A stretch of 64,000 nt of DNA from Bagarius yarrelli (GCA_005784505.1 VCAZ01000045.1:1493501-1557500); one strand, 5' to 3'. Shown: positions 1 through 11,597, numbered from the stretch's first letter. Numbers and translations are program-made. The notes: generated by a model from the letters alone, not told the origin.

Positions 1-507
1 AACTGAGACACAGGAGTATAAATACACAACCTAATAGGGGAAACAACCGACTAAACAAGGCGGGAAGACTCACATGACACAACATAGACAAACATTGAGC
101 ATATGGACTTAAACATAAACAAAGAAACTTTTTGTTTCCCACCGGTGGCCCGGCAGGACAATGCGACCGCTAAGGCAGACAAAGTCCTGACGTTATGCTA
201 TGATATAGGTTTTTTTTGATAGAGGTTTATAACAGCAACAAGACAATCAATAAATAGCACATAACTGTTATAAATTGCTAAAAAAAATCAAGGTCTTATT
301 TTTTTATTATTTTATGGTATGGAATGTGTAATTTAACATATAACAGAAGTTTTCTAATATTACAATATTTAATTCATTAATAAATGGTGCTTTGTACATT
401 TTATGGTTATAGAATGACTAAAAGACAAATTAGATCTTTCTCACTACCAATACACAACAATGCACAACACTATAAAACTCTCATTTGACTTGAATCTGTT
501 ACCACAA

Positions 508-893
508 AAAATGTAAGGTTAGGGGTTTCTCATGTTTTATGCTTGTTATGGTGAGGTTTCGTGTCTCATGTTTCTGTTTCTTGTTCATGCCCTTCACTTA
601 CTTCCTGTCATGTGATTGCCCTGTCCATGTGTCATGTTTCTATTGGTTTTTAGTTTTGTTTTGCCATTGGTTTGTCTCGGTCATATGTTACTCATTGTGT
701 TAAGGTGTCTTGTTTAGGTAATGTGTTCCCTTTTAGTTTAGTGTAGATAAAGCCCATTTGTTGTCTTGTAAGTGATTGTTCATTGTACCATTGCCTGGGG
801 AGTCTATGTCAAGTCTGTGTTTATTGATTTATGTCACTTTTGATTAAATAAACTGCACGCTGATTTAAAACTACCCGCCTGTCAGTGGAGTTC
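508..893 (+). repeat. LTR-like dispersed repeat, copy 1
   Basis: This stretch is rich in TCATGTTTC and CTTCCTGTCATGTGATT motifs and ends with an AATAAAC polyadenylation-like signal and GTGGAGTTCATTACA. It aligns by eye with 8709-9110 and with the reverse complement of 58626-59033. The layout (GT-rich body, AATAAA near the end) suggests a solo LTR, but no coding part is attached. Confidence 0.5.
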
Positions 894-921
894 ATTACAA
901 AAACTTCTAAATATTAAATTA

Positions 922-1205
922 GTGCCTCACAACAAGAAGGCCAGGGTCCGGTATCCTCATGTTCTCCCCATGCTTACATGGTTTACTCCGGGTACTCTGG
1001 TTTTCTCCCACAGTCCAAAAACATGTATATTAGGTTAATTGGTGATTCTAAATTGCCCATAGGAGTAAGTGTGAGTGTGTGTGTGGCCCTGTGATGGACT
1101 GACGACCTGTCCAGGGTGTCCCCCTCCTGCCTTTCGCCCTTTCATTGACAGCTGGGATAGACTCCAGCAGATCCATGTGACCCGGAATAAGCGGGTATAG
1201 AAGAT
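922..1205 (+). repeat. SINE-A copy (V-SINE/Mermaid-like)
   Basis: It begins inside the tRNA-like head (TGCCTCACAACAAGAAGG) and has the conserved core CCACAGTCCAAAAACATGTA and AAATTGCCCATAGGAGT. The tail contains TGTCCAGGGTGT and AAGCGGGTATAGAAGAT. The 5' A-box part is missing. Confidence 0.85.
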
Positions 1206-1701
1206 ATATGCGTAAAAGTGTGTAAATTTAACAGATCAAGTGTTATAATTTGACTTTACAGCACAGTTACTTTAGGACTGAATCCAGAGAAACTCAGCAT
1301 GACTTTGGGTAAAAGAACAAAAAGTCTATTTCTATTCTTAATCTCTTAAACCAGATCTGTGGTCCTCTAATGATGTGAGAAATTTGAGTCATTATTTTGA
1401 AAAATGATGGCCATTTATCATAGTTTCTTTATCATAAAAAAAGAATCACAGTAATATAATAAAAAGGATCACATTCACCATTATTAATAACTGCCCTGTG
1501 TATGATATTGATAAGCAAGATTGTCTTATCTCCTTAAATAATACCCCCGCCTAAATTTGATTTTTACAGATATCAGATTTGGCCTATCTGTTCCCACACT
1601 TCCTGTTGGGCGCAGCTGTGTGTGCTGGTCATGGGGTTGTGGCTAAGTGACTGGTAGCCATATTTAAAAAGACTTTTATGAGGCAAGACAGATTTAAATT
1701 A

Positions 1702-1815
1702 AACAGTGGCCCAGTGGTTAAAGTGTTTGACTGTGGGCTTGATTCCCAGCAGAACCAATTTACCACTGTTGGGCCCCTGAGCAAGGCCCCTAACCCCTAA
1801 AAAATTTATTTAAAG
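1702..1815 (+). repeat. SINE-B copy, 5' part
   Basis: The head TGGCCCAGTGGTTAAAGTGT is followed by GATTCCCAGCA and GGGCCCCTGAGCAAGGCCC. The GCGTCTGCCAAATGC tail is missing. Confidence 0.8.
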
Positions 1816-2397
1816 GGTGGACTACTTTACATTTTTTTTGTTTTTGTTTCGGAATTAAATGGAAGGCGCAGTTGGCTAAATTTTTTAGTCTTTGCAACTG
1901 GATTTGTGGATTTAACTAACAAACTATTTAGCTTGCAAAACATCAGCAAGCTAGCTAATGAATTTGGCCAAATACCAGTAGCCCTAATATAGGTAAAAAT
2001 TGACTTTTTTTAAATATTTTTGTAATTTATTTTTACATTTAAAAAAAAAATCAACCTGATATGTATCTAATTTGGTCAGTGTGAAAGTAGCCTAACCAGA
2101 TATTGGCAGGTTGTAGTTTGCTTCTATATCAAAATCATGAAGATAATTGGACTCCTTTATGGTCAGGCCTATTTTTTTACACTTACCTTTGTTATATCAT
2201 GATTTGTAGAACTTGGGAGGTCTGGGGTTCAGTTATGGATTTAGTTTATCCAAAAAAGTGTATAGTGGGCTTGCTTTTGTTCAGAACACCTGAGATTTTT
2301 CACTCTAACCTTAGTACATCATGTTGTCATGAAGTCCAGGGGCTTTGTGCAAATACCAAATTTATTTTATCTGTCATATACGTGGATTATACACAGT

Positions 2398-2619
2398 ATA
2401 GCATATAGCGAAATGTTTTTCTTTGCATATCCCACCTTGAAAGGTTAGGGTTAGAGTGCAGGGTCAGCTACGATGCAGTGCCGCTGGAGCAGGAAGGATT
2501 AAGGGTCTTGCTCAAGGACCCAACAATGGCGGACATAGCAGCGATGGGGCTTAAACCCAGGTATTTCTAGTCTTTCAACCAACAACTCAGCACCTTAACC
2601 ATTTGGGCCACCACTTCCC
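2398..2619 (-). repeat. SINE-C copy
   Basis: On the minus strand this runs from a GGCCCAAATGGTTAAGGTGC head to a tail with CTGACCCTGCACTCTAACC and GGGATATGCAAAGAAAAAC. The same family occurs at 35226-35455 (+) and 44104-44355 (-). Confidence 0.8.
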
Positions 2620-3181
2620 CAATGCAGAAGGGCATTTCCATGTTTGAAGTTGATCCTTTTAGTTCCAGTTAATGGAAGTTTAAGTATTTAAAAGGATTCT
2701 ATACTGTGTACTTTTATTTGATATAGAACCATACATGGAGCTGATAGTGAGGTCCACAAACCTTCAGCTATATAGCATAGGTGTTAAGGTCAGCACAGCA
2801 TTTAATAGATTTATTTTGCATTAGGGATACTACTTTTAGTGTAAATAGATCTTTCCAAGCTATATAAACAACCGAAAACTTGTTAAAACTCTTGAATAGT
2901 ACCTCCATGTTCACTCTATAGAAATCATTCAGTATGTGCATAGTTTATGTTGACAAGTGACAAATTGCAGTTGACAGGTTGTACAATGGCAGCACAATGT
3001 CTCTTTCAAGTGGTATTGCCTTCCTGTCTTAGACATAATGCAATGTAAGTGTTTGGAAATATCGCTGTCTGTTCAGTTTTAGTTATGTGAGTCGAACAGC
3101 TCCAGTCCAGAACTATAGAAGCAACAAGAAGCTTCTGACATCTGACTACCTTAGTTTATTAAGAGGGAAATTCTCACTAAA

Positions 3182-3227
3182 CTGTAATATCTTTTAGCAG
3201 TTATTACTTTTCTAAAAGATATTACAG
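3182..3227. repeat. perfect 16-bp inverted repeat
   Basis: CTGTAATATCTTTTAG at 3182-3197 is exactly inverted at 3212-3227 around a 14-base loop. It directly abuts the SINE-B copy that starts near 3230. Confidence 0.9.
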
Positions 3228-3229
3228 TG

Positions 3230-3385
3230 GGGAAGTGGTGGCTCATGGTTAAGGTGTTGGACTACCAACCCGAAGACTGTGGGTTCAATTCCCAGCTCCA
3301 TCAACCGCTGGGCCCCTGATCAAGGCCCTTAACCTTAAATGTAAGTTGCTCTGGTTAAGGGCGTCTGGTGAATGCAAGTTACTTA
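3230..3385 (+). repeat. SINE-B copy
   Basis: Complete layout: GTGGTGGCTCATGGTTAAGG head, GGGTTCAATTCCCAGC B-box, GGCCCCTGATCAAGGCCC, and GCGTCTGGTGAATGC tail. Confidence 0.85.
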
Positions 3386-3818
3386 TTGATGAACTAAAGG
3401 TTTAAATAAAAAATGTAAAAATACAAATAGAATATTGTCACATGACTAACTGGAATCAATGCAATTGCAGCTTGATTTCAGCAGAAGTTCTCGAAGGGGT
3501 CGAATGTCTGCCACAAGCCACTTCCTGTATATTTTTACTCCAACAGGACACGATTGCATCAGATTACAATGCCAGTTTTTATTCAGATTTATTTCACAGG
3601 ATGATGCCCTTATTTCTGGTCATACATTTAGACCATCATTGATTCGGTTAGATTTTAAAATTCAAAATAAATAATTACAACTTCTATTATAATAAATAAA
3701 TTGTACAGTTTAATATCATTGGTAAGTGTTAACTGTTTATAACTGTTTAGTATTGACAAGAGGTAATTAACATGCTGATTATAATAAATATTAAAAGGGA
3801 ATACAAATATGTTTCATT

Positions 3819-3958
3819 GTGGTAGTGGTAGCACAGTGGTTAATGTGTTGGTCTGCTAATTGGAATTGGGGTTCGATTCCCAGCACTATCAAGTTACCAC
3901 CGCTGGGCACGTAAGCAAGACCCTTAACCCTCTGTTGACGTCTGCCAAATGCTATAAA
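3819..3958 (+). repeat. SINE-B copy
   Basis: It has the head TAGCACAGTGGTTAATGTG, the B-box GGGTTCGATTCCCAGCA and the tail CGTCTGCCAAATGCTATAAA. Confidence 0.85.
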
Positions 3959-4253
3959 TCTACACCCATTTTCACACCTTATTCCCCTTGTATTCCTGAA
4001 ACCTTGCTCTGTTTTAATACTGTGGCTGAGCGCAGCTCTATTGACAGCTGTTAACTGAAAGATAGAGCTTTGTCTGTTGGTATCTGTAGTCAGCAAGTGT
4101 GTGGGCTCATGTTACGCAATGTCTTTTCTAAGGCTCCAGGCTATTTTCATGACCTCGACTGTATATGCTTTTTGGTTAAGACTCACAAAAACTTTGAAAT
4201 GCCTTAATAACAGCGTTGATTTATTTTTATTTCTCCAACCCTACATTTCTTTA

Positions 4254-4552
4254 AGGAAATAAAGGGTTAAGAAAATGTGGGATTAAAGGAATAAATGGTT
4301 AAGAGAATAAAGGGTTAAGGGAATAAAAGGGTTAAGGAAATAAAACATTAAGGAAATAAAGCATTAAGGGAATAAATGGTTAAGGGAATAAAGAGTTAAG
4401 GGGAATAACATGGCCGATTAAGGGAATAAAGTGTTAAGGGAATAAAAAAGTTAAGGGAAAAAGGGTTAATAAAATTCAGGATAAAGTGAATAAAGCGTTA
4501 AGAAAATAAATAGTTAAGGGAAAAAAGGGTTAAGGGAATAAAAGGTTAACGG
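4254..4552. repeat. minisatellite, period about 16, GGAATAAAGGGTTAAG
   Basis: About 18 diverged units of roughly 16 bases run across 300 bases. The unit combines GGAATAAA with a GGTTAAG or GGGTTAAG core. Units vary by point changes and small indels, so it is an old array, not a microsatellite. Confidence 0.9.
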
Positions 4553-4657
4553 AAGCCTAAATGTGACAAACATTTATCAAGGACATGGAAATCCTATGAA
4601 GTGACATTCTAAATCTTGTATCTTTCCGCTTGGTGCTACTGTTGCTATGTGAAAATC

Positions 4658-4830
4658 AAGTCAAATCATCAAGCTTTTATTGTCATGTCAGGCATTTATA
4701 CTGTAGCAGATTCAGTACACAGTGATAACTTTTCTCCAGGATCAACAACACAACACAAAACTAGACATAAAGTTGCCACATAAGGTGTGCAATCTGGTGC
4801 AAACAGTGCAAGACCAGAAAATAGGCCATG
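4658..4830 (-). repeat. dispersed repeat fragment
   Basis: AAGCTTTTATTGTCATGTCAG, the CTTTTCTCCAGGATCAACAAC stretch and the AACAGTGCAAGACC end resemble a widespread fish retroelement 3' end read on the minus strand. I do not name the family. Confidence 0.4.
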
Positions 4831-4976
4831 TTGTGCTGTTGTTTTATTTTCTGTTATAAAAAAATTTAATTAGAAATGTGATGCTTCTTGGTATTACCAT
4901 TACCACATTTAGGTAAAAAAGGTGTAATGGTACTGATACATGTACTAAAACTGGATAGACATATGGATCTTAGTTT

Positions 4977-5731
4977 GGCTGCATTTACACTGCAGATCTT
5001 AATGCTTAATTCTGATTTGTTGACTATATCAGATTTTTTTTTGACCCACTTACATTATCTTTTAAACCTTAAAACTGACCCATATCAGATATCTACATTT
5101 ACACTATACAAGGCAAAACAACCCAAGGTGGACGTACTGACCAGAAAAGGAATCAATGAACGCAATGGGCGAAAATGAAATGATAATATGTTGCTTTCGT
5201 ATCATATTTAAACGTCGGCAAAACACAGATTTCTTTAGGTGGAGACCTGCTGAGAGAGAACGATAGCTCTGTGTGTTTCCGATCAGCCGCAGTGCACGGT
5301 ACAGAAAAAAAACCCTTTAATTGTGGACTGTTAAAACTGCCTCCTCTTCTTATCTTATCTGGGACTCGAACATTTGTTACAGTGAACAAAATTAATAAAT
5401 ATTGAAATACACAGTTGTTGTAGGTTATATATTGCGGTTGGTGTCCACCTGAGTTGACGTCATGCTCCATCGTTGATTATTCAGTTATGTTTGACTTGCA
5501 TTAACAGGTGAAAATCCGATCTGCCTGCTTACACTGCACATGTTAATGCATGTACCTGATTCGTATCTGATTTACTACCACATACGAAAGAGGCTTGAAT
5601 CCAATCTGAAATTATTAGAATCCATGTGCTTTTTTCCTGCTTACACTGTCATGAGTCAAATCCGATCTATGCCACATTGGAGGAAAAAAATCTGAATTGG
5701 GTCACTTGATATATGCAGTGTAAATGCAGCC
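4977..5731. mobile_element. 755-bp non-autonomous DNA element with terminal inverted repeats
   Basis: The left end GGCTGCATTTACACTGCA is inverted at the right end (TGCAGTGTAAATGCAGCC, 5714-5731). Both ends are flanked by TTT. Internal sub-repeats (CAGATCTTAATGC, ATCCGATCTGCC, CTTACACTGCACATGTTAATGC) echo the termini. No transposase is visible. Related pieces lie at 43240-43560 (opposite orientation) and 63640-63840. Confidence 0.8.
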
Positions 5732-6334
5732 TTTAAGTCCCCCAAAAAAAATGTTTCTTCAAGTAAAGCTAAAAAAAAAAAAAAGAATTTTATCTTTACC
5801 AGCAAATCAAATAAAACCGGATACTATAAGGAAGTTAAAGCCAAAGCTAAAAATCAATTTATTCTGTATAAAGTTACAGTCATTCTGCCACCACTTTCTC
5901 TTTCCCCTATTTTTTTTAAACAGAATTTTCTAAGCAACCACAGTGGGGAGCCCCTAGTAAAAAATGAGAAAGTAGTGTTTCCTACAGTTTCAAACTAACC
6001 AGCGTCCAATCATCTCATACTGCCAAACTGGAACAAGCCTGACGTAGCACAGCATGTCCTCTGATCCTGACTATTGTCTGTTTCTTCAAGCGCAATACTG
6101 TTCCGTGTCTTTAGTGCTTTGGAGATGCTTTGAGCTCAAAGACAGTGTTTCAGTCAAGCAGCCTCCTTTATGTACAACATCAATAACCAGCATTTTTCCT
6201 GCTAAAATGGTTCTTCTACTTTAGCAACTGAAGTATTTTAAGCCTTGTTTTCTTTTAATTGAGATTATTATGGCACAAAACTCATGGAAAAAGTTTAAAA
6301 CAAAAGAAAAGTCAATCTTCTAAGTAAAGTATGT

Positions 6335-7260
6335 TTATTTATGAACTCAATATTGGGTTGGGGCTCTTTTTGCACAGATCAATGCTATGTGGCCTGGAAG
6401 CGATCAGCCTGTGGCACTGCTAAGGTGTAATGGAAGCTGAGGATGCTTTAATAGCAGTCTTTAACTCATCTGTATTGTGGGATCTGGTGTCCTGCTTCCA
6501 CTTGTCAATATCTCATAACCAGTTCTAAGTGGTCTTGGCACTGTTGGGAGGGGCCTACAAGAAAAGGAACTCAGCATCTCTATAAAGCTTGTCAGCATAT
6601 AGATGTCTAAAATCTTTTGGTAGATGGGTACATTGACTTTGGACTTAATAAAACACAGATGACCAACACCAGCAAATGACATAGCAATCCAAATCATCAC
6701 TGACTGTAGATAATTCACACAGAATTATCTACAGCAGTTTGGATTCTGTGCCTTTCCTCTTTTTGTCCAGACTCTGGGACCTTGATTTCCAAATAAAATG
6801 CAAAATTTACTTTCACCTGAAAAGAGGACATTGGATTACTGAGTAATGCTCAAGTTTTTTTCTCTTTAGCCCAGGTAAGACGCTTGTAACGTCTCTGGTT
6901 CAGTAGTGGCTTAAAACTGGGATTACAGGCCTCTTCGAATGCACTAACACCAGTCTCATTCCACTCCTTGTGAAGCTCCCAACATTTTTAAAAATCTTTT
7001 TAAACTATCATCATCATTGTTGCTTTGTGCACATTTGTCTACTACACCTTCCGGTAAATTTTTTAACGAATATGCTCTGATAGAGCACCCCCTGTAAGTA
7101 GCCAGCCCTTTTAGCAGTGATCTTCTATGGCTTACAATCCAAATAAAAGGTGTCAATGAGTGTCTTTTGGACAGCCGTCAAGACTTGCCTATGACTGTGG
7201 TAGTGTATATTGAACCTGACTAAGTGGAGAAAAATTTTCTAAGGTTTTGAAATACACTTT
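6335..7260 (-). pseudogene. Tc1-like transposase relic
   Basis: Read on the minus strand, the region follows the order of a fish Tc1 transposase gene: a degenerate helix-turn-helix part around 6950-7200, then the catalytic part. The open stretch 6461-6718 keeps SVMIW-AMS-AGVG-LCFIKSKVN, the conserved block around the DDE catalytic core. The coding part between about 6495 and 6535 is deleted relative to the family, and the frame is broken in several places (for example near 6720 and 6950). It cannot encode an active enzyme. Confidence 0.85.
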
Positions 7261-7416
7261 TTGATTACTTGAGCTGTAGGCCACAATTATTAAGATTTAA
7301 ATAAAAAACGATTATAATATTTTAGTTTACATGTAATAAGTCTAGAATATATACACTTTACCTTTTCTGAAGTAACTCAAAATATTTTAATTTTCCATTA
7401 TATTTTTGATATACAG

Positions 7417-7465
<49 letters not shown>

Positions 7466-7490
7466 GGATGGATGGATGGATAGATGGATA
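7417..7490. repeat. (TAGA)n/(TGGA)n microsatellite
   Basis: Eleven or twelve TAGA units pass into TGGA units. Confidence 0.95.
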
Positions 7491-7674
7491 CATGGGAGGA
7501 CAGATAAGACCGGCAGATAAGTACACACACAGATAAACATGCTGAAATGTGGTCAGTACTAATACAGATATAAATAGTCGGACAGGTGGTTATGTAAATA
7601 TTAAAAAAGACAGATGGGAAGACACAAATACATCAGTAAAAACACACAGTAAGGAGACATACGATATATTGCAT

Positions 7675-7800
7675 TAAAAAGTTTGTGGATACCTAACCAT
7701 CAGATCTATATGTGGTCCCTCTACAAATTAGAAGCACACAGTTGTCTAGAATGTCTTTGTCTGTTGCAACATTACATTATTGCAAAAACTTTTAGTTTAA
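7675..7800 (+). repeat. Tc1-like non-autonomous fragment
   Basis: TTTGTGGATACCTAACCATC, then AGAAGCACACAGTTGT and AGAATGTCTTTGTCTG, match the 5' part of the element also seen at 63463-63602. Confidence 0.6.
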
Positions 7801-7834
7801 GTGACGTGGAGACAAACTGAGATTTAGGGATGTT

Positions 7835-8105
7835 AGACAAACTGACAGACAGACACAAATCGGTGATAAATACATAACCAGACTACATAAAAATATGACA
7901 AATAAGAAGGCAGAAAGCCCAACAAATAGACATGCATACAGACAGACAGACAGGTAGGTAGGTGTTCACAAAGATAAGGTTGCATTCAGACTAATGACTT
8001 AGTAAGGAGACAGGTCAATAAGGATTTAGACAGAAGCATAGGTGAGGAGACAGACACAAAAAAGTAAGACAGGGAGACAGACAAACAGACAGATGACAGA
8101 TATGG
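7835..8105. repeat. GACA-rich low-complexity stretch
   Basis: There are many scattered GACAGACA and GACAAACA units, with AGGTAGGTAGGT at 7952-7963. It looks like a degraded tetranucleotide array. Confidence 0.7.
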
Positions 8106-8649
8106 TAGATCTCTCTATATTGTACACATAACCACACACACCTAAAGCATATTCTTCCATTCCAGATAAAAGTACTTGAGTATCCTTGAAACAAAGTATC
8201 TTGTCTTGTATAAGAACATGAATGCACTATTGCAAATTTTTTATGTCTGACTCAGTAGATGTTTCTAGAAATCCCGTCTGTAGGAGTTTTGTTCGGATCT
8301 GCGCGGCATCGCAATATTCTCCTGCATTACTCTGCAGTGCTTGAAAAGGTTGCTAAGCAACTATTTGCTCGATAGACAATGGAAAAATATGGTTGTCCAT
8401 CACTGTCAGACAAAAGGAGATACCAAACGATGACTTGTTAAAGTGTACCATGACTGGAAGAAGTGTTCTGTTTGTGTTAATATTATTTTTGAATTTTTAA
8501 AATGTATAAATTTAAGTTAAAAAAAATAACATGAGACAGATAACGAAATGTTTTACAACGATAATTTCTAATCATAGTTTTGTGATTTAAATAATTTGCA
8601 CAAAAACAGATTGGGTTTTTGTTTGAACTTTTATTGTCAACATGATTGA

Positions 8650-8705
8650 CAAGGCATAAACGAACTAAGCGGCTGCTTAGGGCCCCCGTGGTCACCAGGG
8701 GCATA
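8650..8705. repeat. possible hAT-type element end
   Basis: AAGCGGCTGCTTAGGGCCCC and GTCACCAGGGGCATA resemble a conserved fish DNA-element terminus. Only this short piece is recognisable. Confidence 0.3.
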
Positions 8706-8708
8706 TTT

Positions 8709-9110
8709 GTAAGTTTCATAGTTTAGGTTTCGTGTTTCATATTTCTTCACTCTTTTTTGTATTAGTTAATGAGTTCTTGTTCTTTGTTCATACCTCTGTT
8801 TACTTCCTGTTTTGTTCTTGTCATGTGATCTTTGCTCTCTATGTGTTCCTGTCATGTGATCCCCTTGTCCATATGTCTTGTTCCCATTGCCTTGGTCTTG
8901 GATTTTGTTTATTCCCCTCTACCACTGCTGTAGTTCATGTGTGTTGTTTTGTTTAGTGTTCATGCTAGTGTTTATATCAAAAGTTAGTGTTGTTAAGTTT
9001 ATATTCGTTGCTTTGTCTAGTGTTTTATTTATACAGTCGCCTTTGTAAATAAACCGCACTTTGGGTTCTCATATATATACGTCTGAACCTCAGTGGGATT
9101 TATAACAGTA
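8709..9110 (+). repeat. LTR-like dispersed repeat, copy 2
   Basis: GGTTTCGTGTTTCATATTTC at the start, CTTGTTCCCATTG in the middle, and AATAAACCGCACTTTGGGTT near the end parallel 508-893. It ends about GTGGGATTTATAACAG. Confidence 0.5.
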
Positions 9111-9889
9111 TGCCACTTAGTACAGCAAAACTTTAATCGTTAAAATGCTAGAATTAAAAATTGTAGAAGGATGAAAACATTGGTACGATGTAAGCAACAC
9201 AGCTACAACAAATAATATTTATAATTGGTGTGTTCGATTTAAAGTTTGTAAATAATAAGGATTGACTATAACTAGTCATATTGGTGGCATAAAGACTTGA
9301 TGTCTTGGTTCTTGATTCTGCATTAACCTTATCTGTTCTCTTTCTCTGCATTCATCCAAGCAGTGTGTCCTTTTGTCCTTTAGTCTTAGCCTAACCTAAA
9401 GTCTTGTCCTTTACACTTAACCTAATGGTTAATAATCGAAGTCAAGTCTCCATTATGTTTGCTTTGCTGGTTAATCCAAATAAATTCCGTCGTAGCAAAC
9501 ATTTAAGTCACATGACTAATCAGCTGTTTTCGTTCCATTATGTATTTTTTACCGGTGGTTACTAGGTTACCAATGCCACTGTCGGCTGCCTAAATACCTT
9601 AATAGAAATTTAAAAAAAAAAAAAAAGATTAGTTTTACATTAGAATGGAAACCAAGCTGGTCACACCTGTGCTCTTCACTTAAACACTTGTTTAATGTAT
9701 TTTGTATCTGTAGCGCTTATGTAATTGCAGTAGCCAAAAATATTTTTGTTTTGTTGTACTAAAAACATTAAATTTGATTCTAATTGAGGCCGAACGGCAG
9801 TAGTTTTTTTTTTTGGAAAACATAAGAAAGTAAGTGACTGTGTTATTGGAACATTCTGCCCTCCCACCACCAGAGGTCGACATCACCTA

Positions 9890-10160
9890 AGTTCTAGCCG
9901 TCGTCTTTCACTTCTGGCTCTGCTATTATTTAAGCTAGCATTGTTATGTTGCAAAGTATTGTTGACATGCAAACCAAGCGTTATTGTCTTGCCCGGTTTT
10001 CGACTCTAACTCTCTGCCTTATGTTTTGCATTTATTTATTTGGTTTCCTGTAAATATCTGTGTACCGACCTTTGCCTGCCTTCTAATTACGCGGTTTAAC
10101 TGCCTAAACATATATAAATAAAATAATAAAACCGATGCTTGCGTTATGGATCCTTCTCCT
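9890..10160 (+). repeat. possible LTR 3' part
   Basis: The stretch has a GTACCGACCTTTGCCTGCC motif, then AATAAAATAATAAAACC and GGATCCTTCTCCTGCC, the order seen at the R/U5 end of several fish LTR elements. No partner LTR or internal region is seen. Confidence 0.35.
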
Positions 10161-10522
10161 GCCACTTTATCACAGTTATGCTAACATGAATAGGAAGTTA
10201 AAACTATTTTACATTAGAAGGTTCTACTGTAGGATAGTGTCGTTTCTGTTGCATGTCTTGAAGGCATGTAGTTTATCTAGTGATGCACAGATTATCCATG
10301 CTAAACTACTGAGAAAACAAACCAGGAAGTAAGCCAGAAACAATAGGGACATGGATCAGATTTTATCCAATACAAATGTGTGATTAGGTTTTGCAAAAAC
10401 ATTACATAATACAACACAACACAACATGAAATCTGCATTGATAAAGCTTTATAACCTTTTATAACTATATTTTAGCAACTCTTTTATTGTTAATATTAAT
10501 GCTTATTCCTTCCTAATACACA

Positions 10523-10852
10523 TCAGTGTATGTCAGTGGGATCGATGCAATGCGCTAAATGTAGGTTCTGCACTGGCTCCAGAGTCCAAAAGAGTAGGAT
10601 GGATGAGTCACCACCTTTGACGCTTGCCTCAAATACTACAGCCAGTTGCATCACAGCCTTGTGTTCATTAGGTTTATTCACCCATATTTGCACAAAAGTG
10701 TAGATGTGTTTACAGGTAACGGGTAAAGGCTTCTGTGGGTTTCCATGTTTAAACTCCCACATTCTTTCTTCAAACTGTGCACTTTTGTTCAGTATCTCGA
10801 AATGGCTTCTGACCAGTGAAAAAAAAAATGGAGTGGGTGCAAAACGGAACAC
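10523..10852 (-). other. unrecognised 109-codon open frame
   Basis: This open frame lies outside the repeats I can recognise and has balanced amino-acid composition (for example EERMWEFKHGNPQKPLPV and KAVMQLAVVFEASVKGGD). I do not recognise the protein, and no splice signals or promoter stand out. It may be a decayed mobile-element gene or chance. Being antisense within a probable intron, it could also be an independent small gene, but nothing here proves it. Confidence 0.2.
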
Positions 10853-11256
10853 GATAGTGATGATGTATCATTACTTCTAGCTAAAATATTGAAATTATTA
10901 AAGTTAATTTTTAAAGAATACAATAAATGAACCTTGAATAAAAGATAATTCTGCCATTTATATCATTTAGATGCAGAAATGAAGGCTGTACATCTAATGT
11001 TTTGCCCTAGCGGGAGCAGGAAATAAAAACAATAAAAGGCAGGATATACATTGCAACGGTCGAACCAAAAGAAGCAAAAAATAAAAAACTGATATTGATT
11101 TGCTGACAATAAAAATAGGAGGGTCCTTTTTTAAAAAGTACGTGATCAGAATGATTATATAGTTCTAGTTTAATTTGTTACTTTCATTGCTTGACTTATT
11201 TCTAAGCAGGCTCAAATGAATCTGCTGGAGTGTTTGGATGAAACTGAATGTTTTTG

Positions 11257-11597
11257 GGGCAGCACGGTGGCTTAGTGGTTAGCATTGCTGCCTCACAGCA
11301 AGAAGTCACTGGTTCCGGGCAAGGGCCTTTCTGTGTGGAGTTTGCATGTTCTCCCTGTGCTTGCATGGGTTTACTCCGGGTACTCCGGTCGCCTCCCACA
11401 GTCCAAAAACATGTATGTTAGGTTGATTAGTGATTCTAAATTGCCCACAGGAGTGAGTGTAAGTGTCTGTGGCCCTGTGATGGATTGGTGACGTGTCCAG
11501 GGTGTACCCCTACTGCCTTTTGCTGAGATAGACTCCAGCAGATCCCTGTGACCCAGAATTAGGGAATAAGCAAGTTTAGAAGATGAATGAATGAATA
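11257..11597 (+). repeat. SINE-A, full length with target-site duplication
   Basis: It starts with GGGCAGCACGGTGGCTTAGT, whose A-box-like and GGTTCCGGG B-box-like parts are tRNA-like, and ends in ATGAATGAATGAATAA. The 10-base sequence AATGTTTTTG flanks it at 11247-11256 and 11598-11607. Confidence 0.95.

Noticed and set aside
4254..4552. interstitial telomere repeat
   Set aside because: GGGTTA cores are not in TTAGGG tandem order; the period is about 16.
6461..6718. functional transposase gene
   Set aside because: The frame covers only a fragment of the catalytic domain, with deletions and stops on both sides.
11257..11330. tRNA gene
   Set aside because: A- and B-box-like sequences are present, but the cloverleaf is not complete and the unit continues into a SINE body with target-site duplication. 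The same applies to the heads of all SINE-B, C and D copies.
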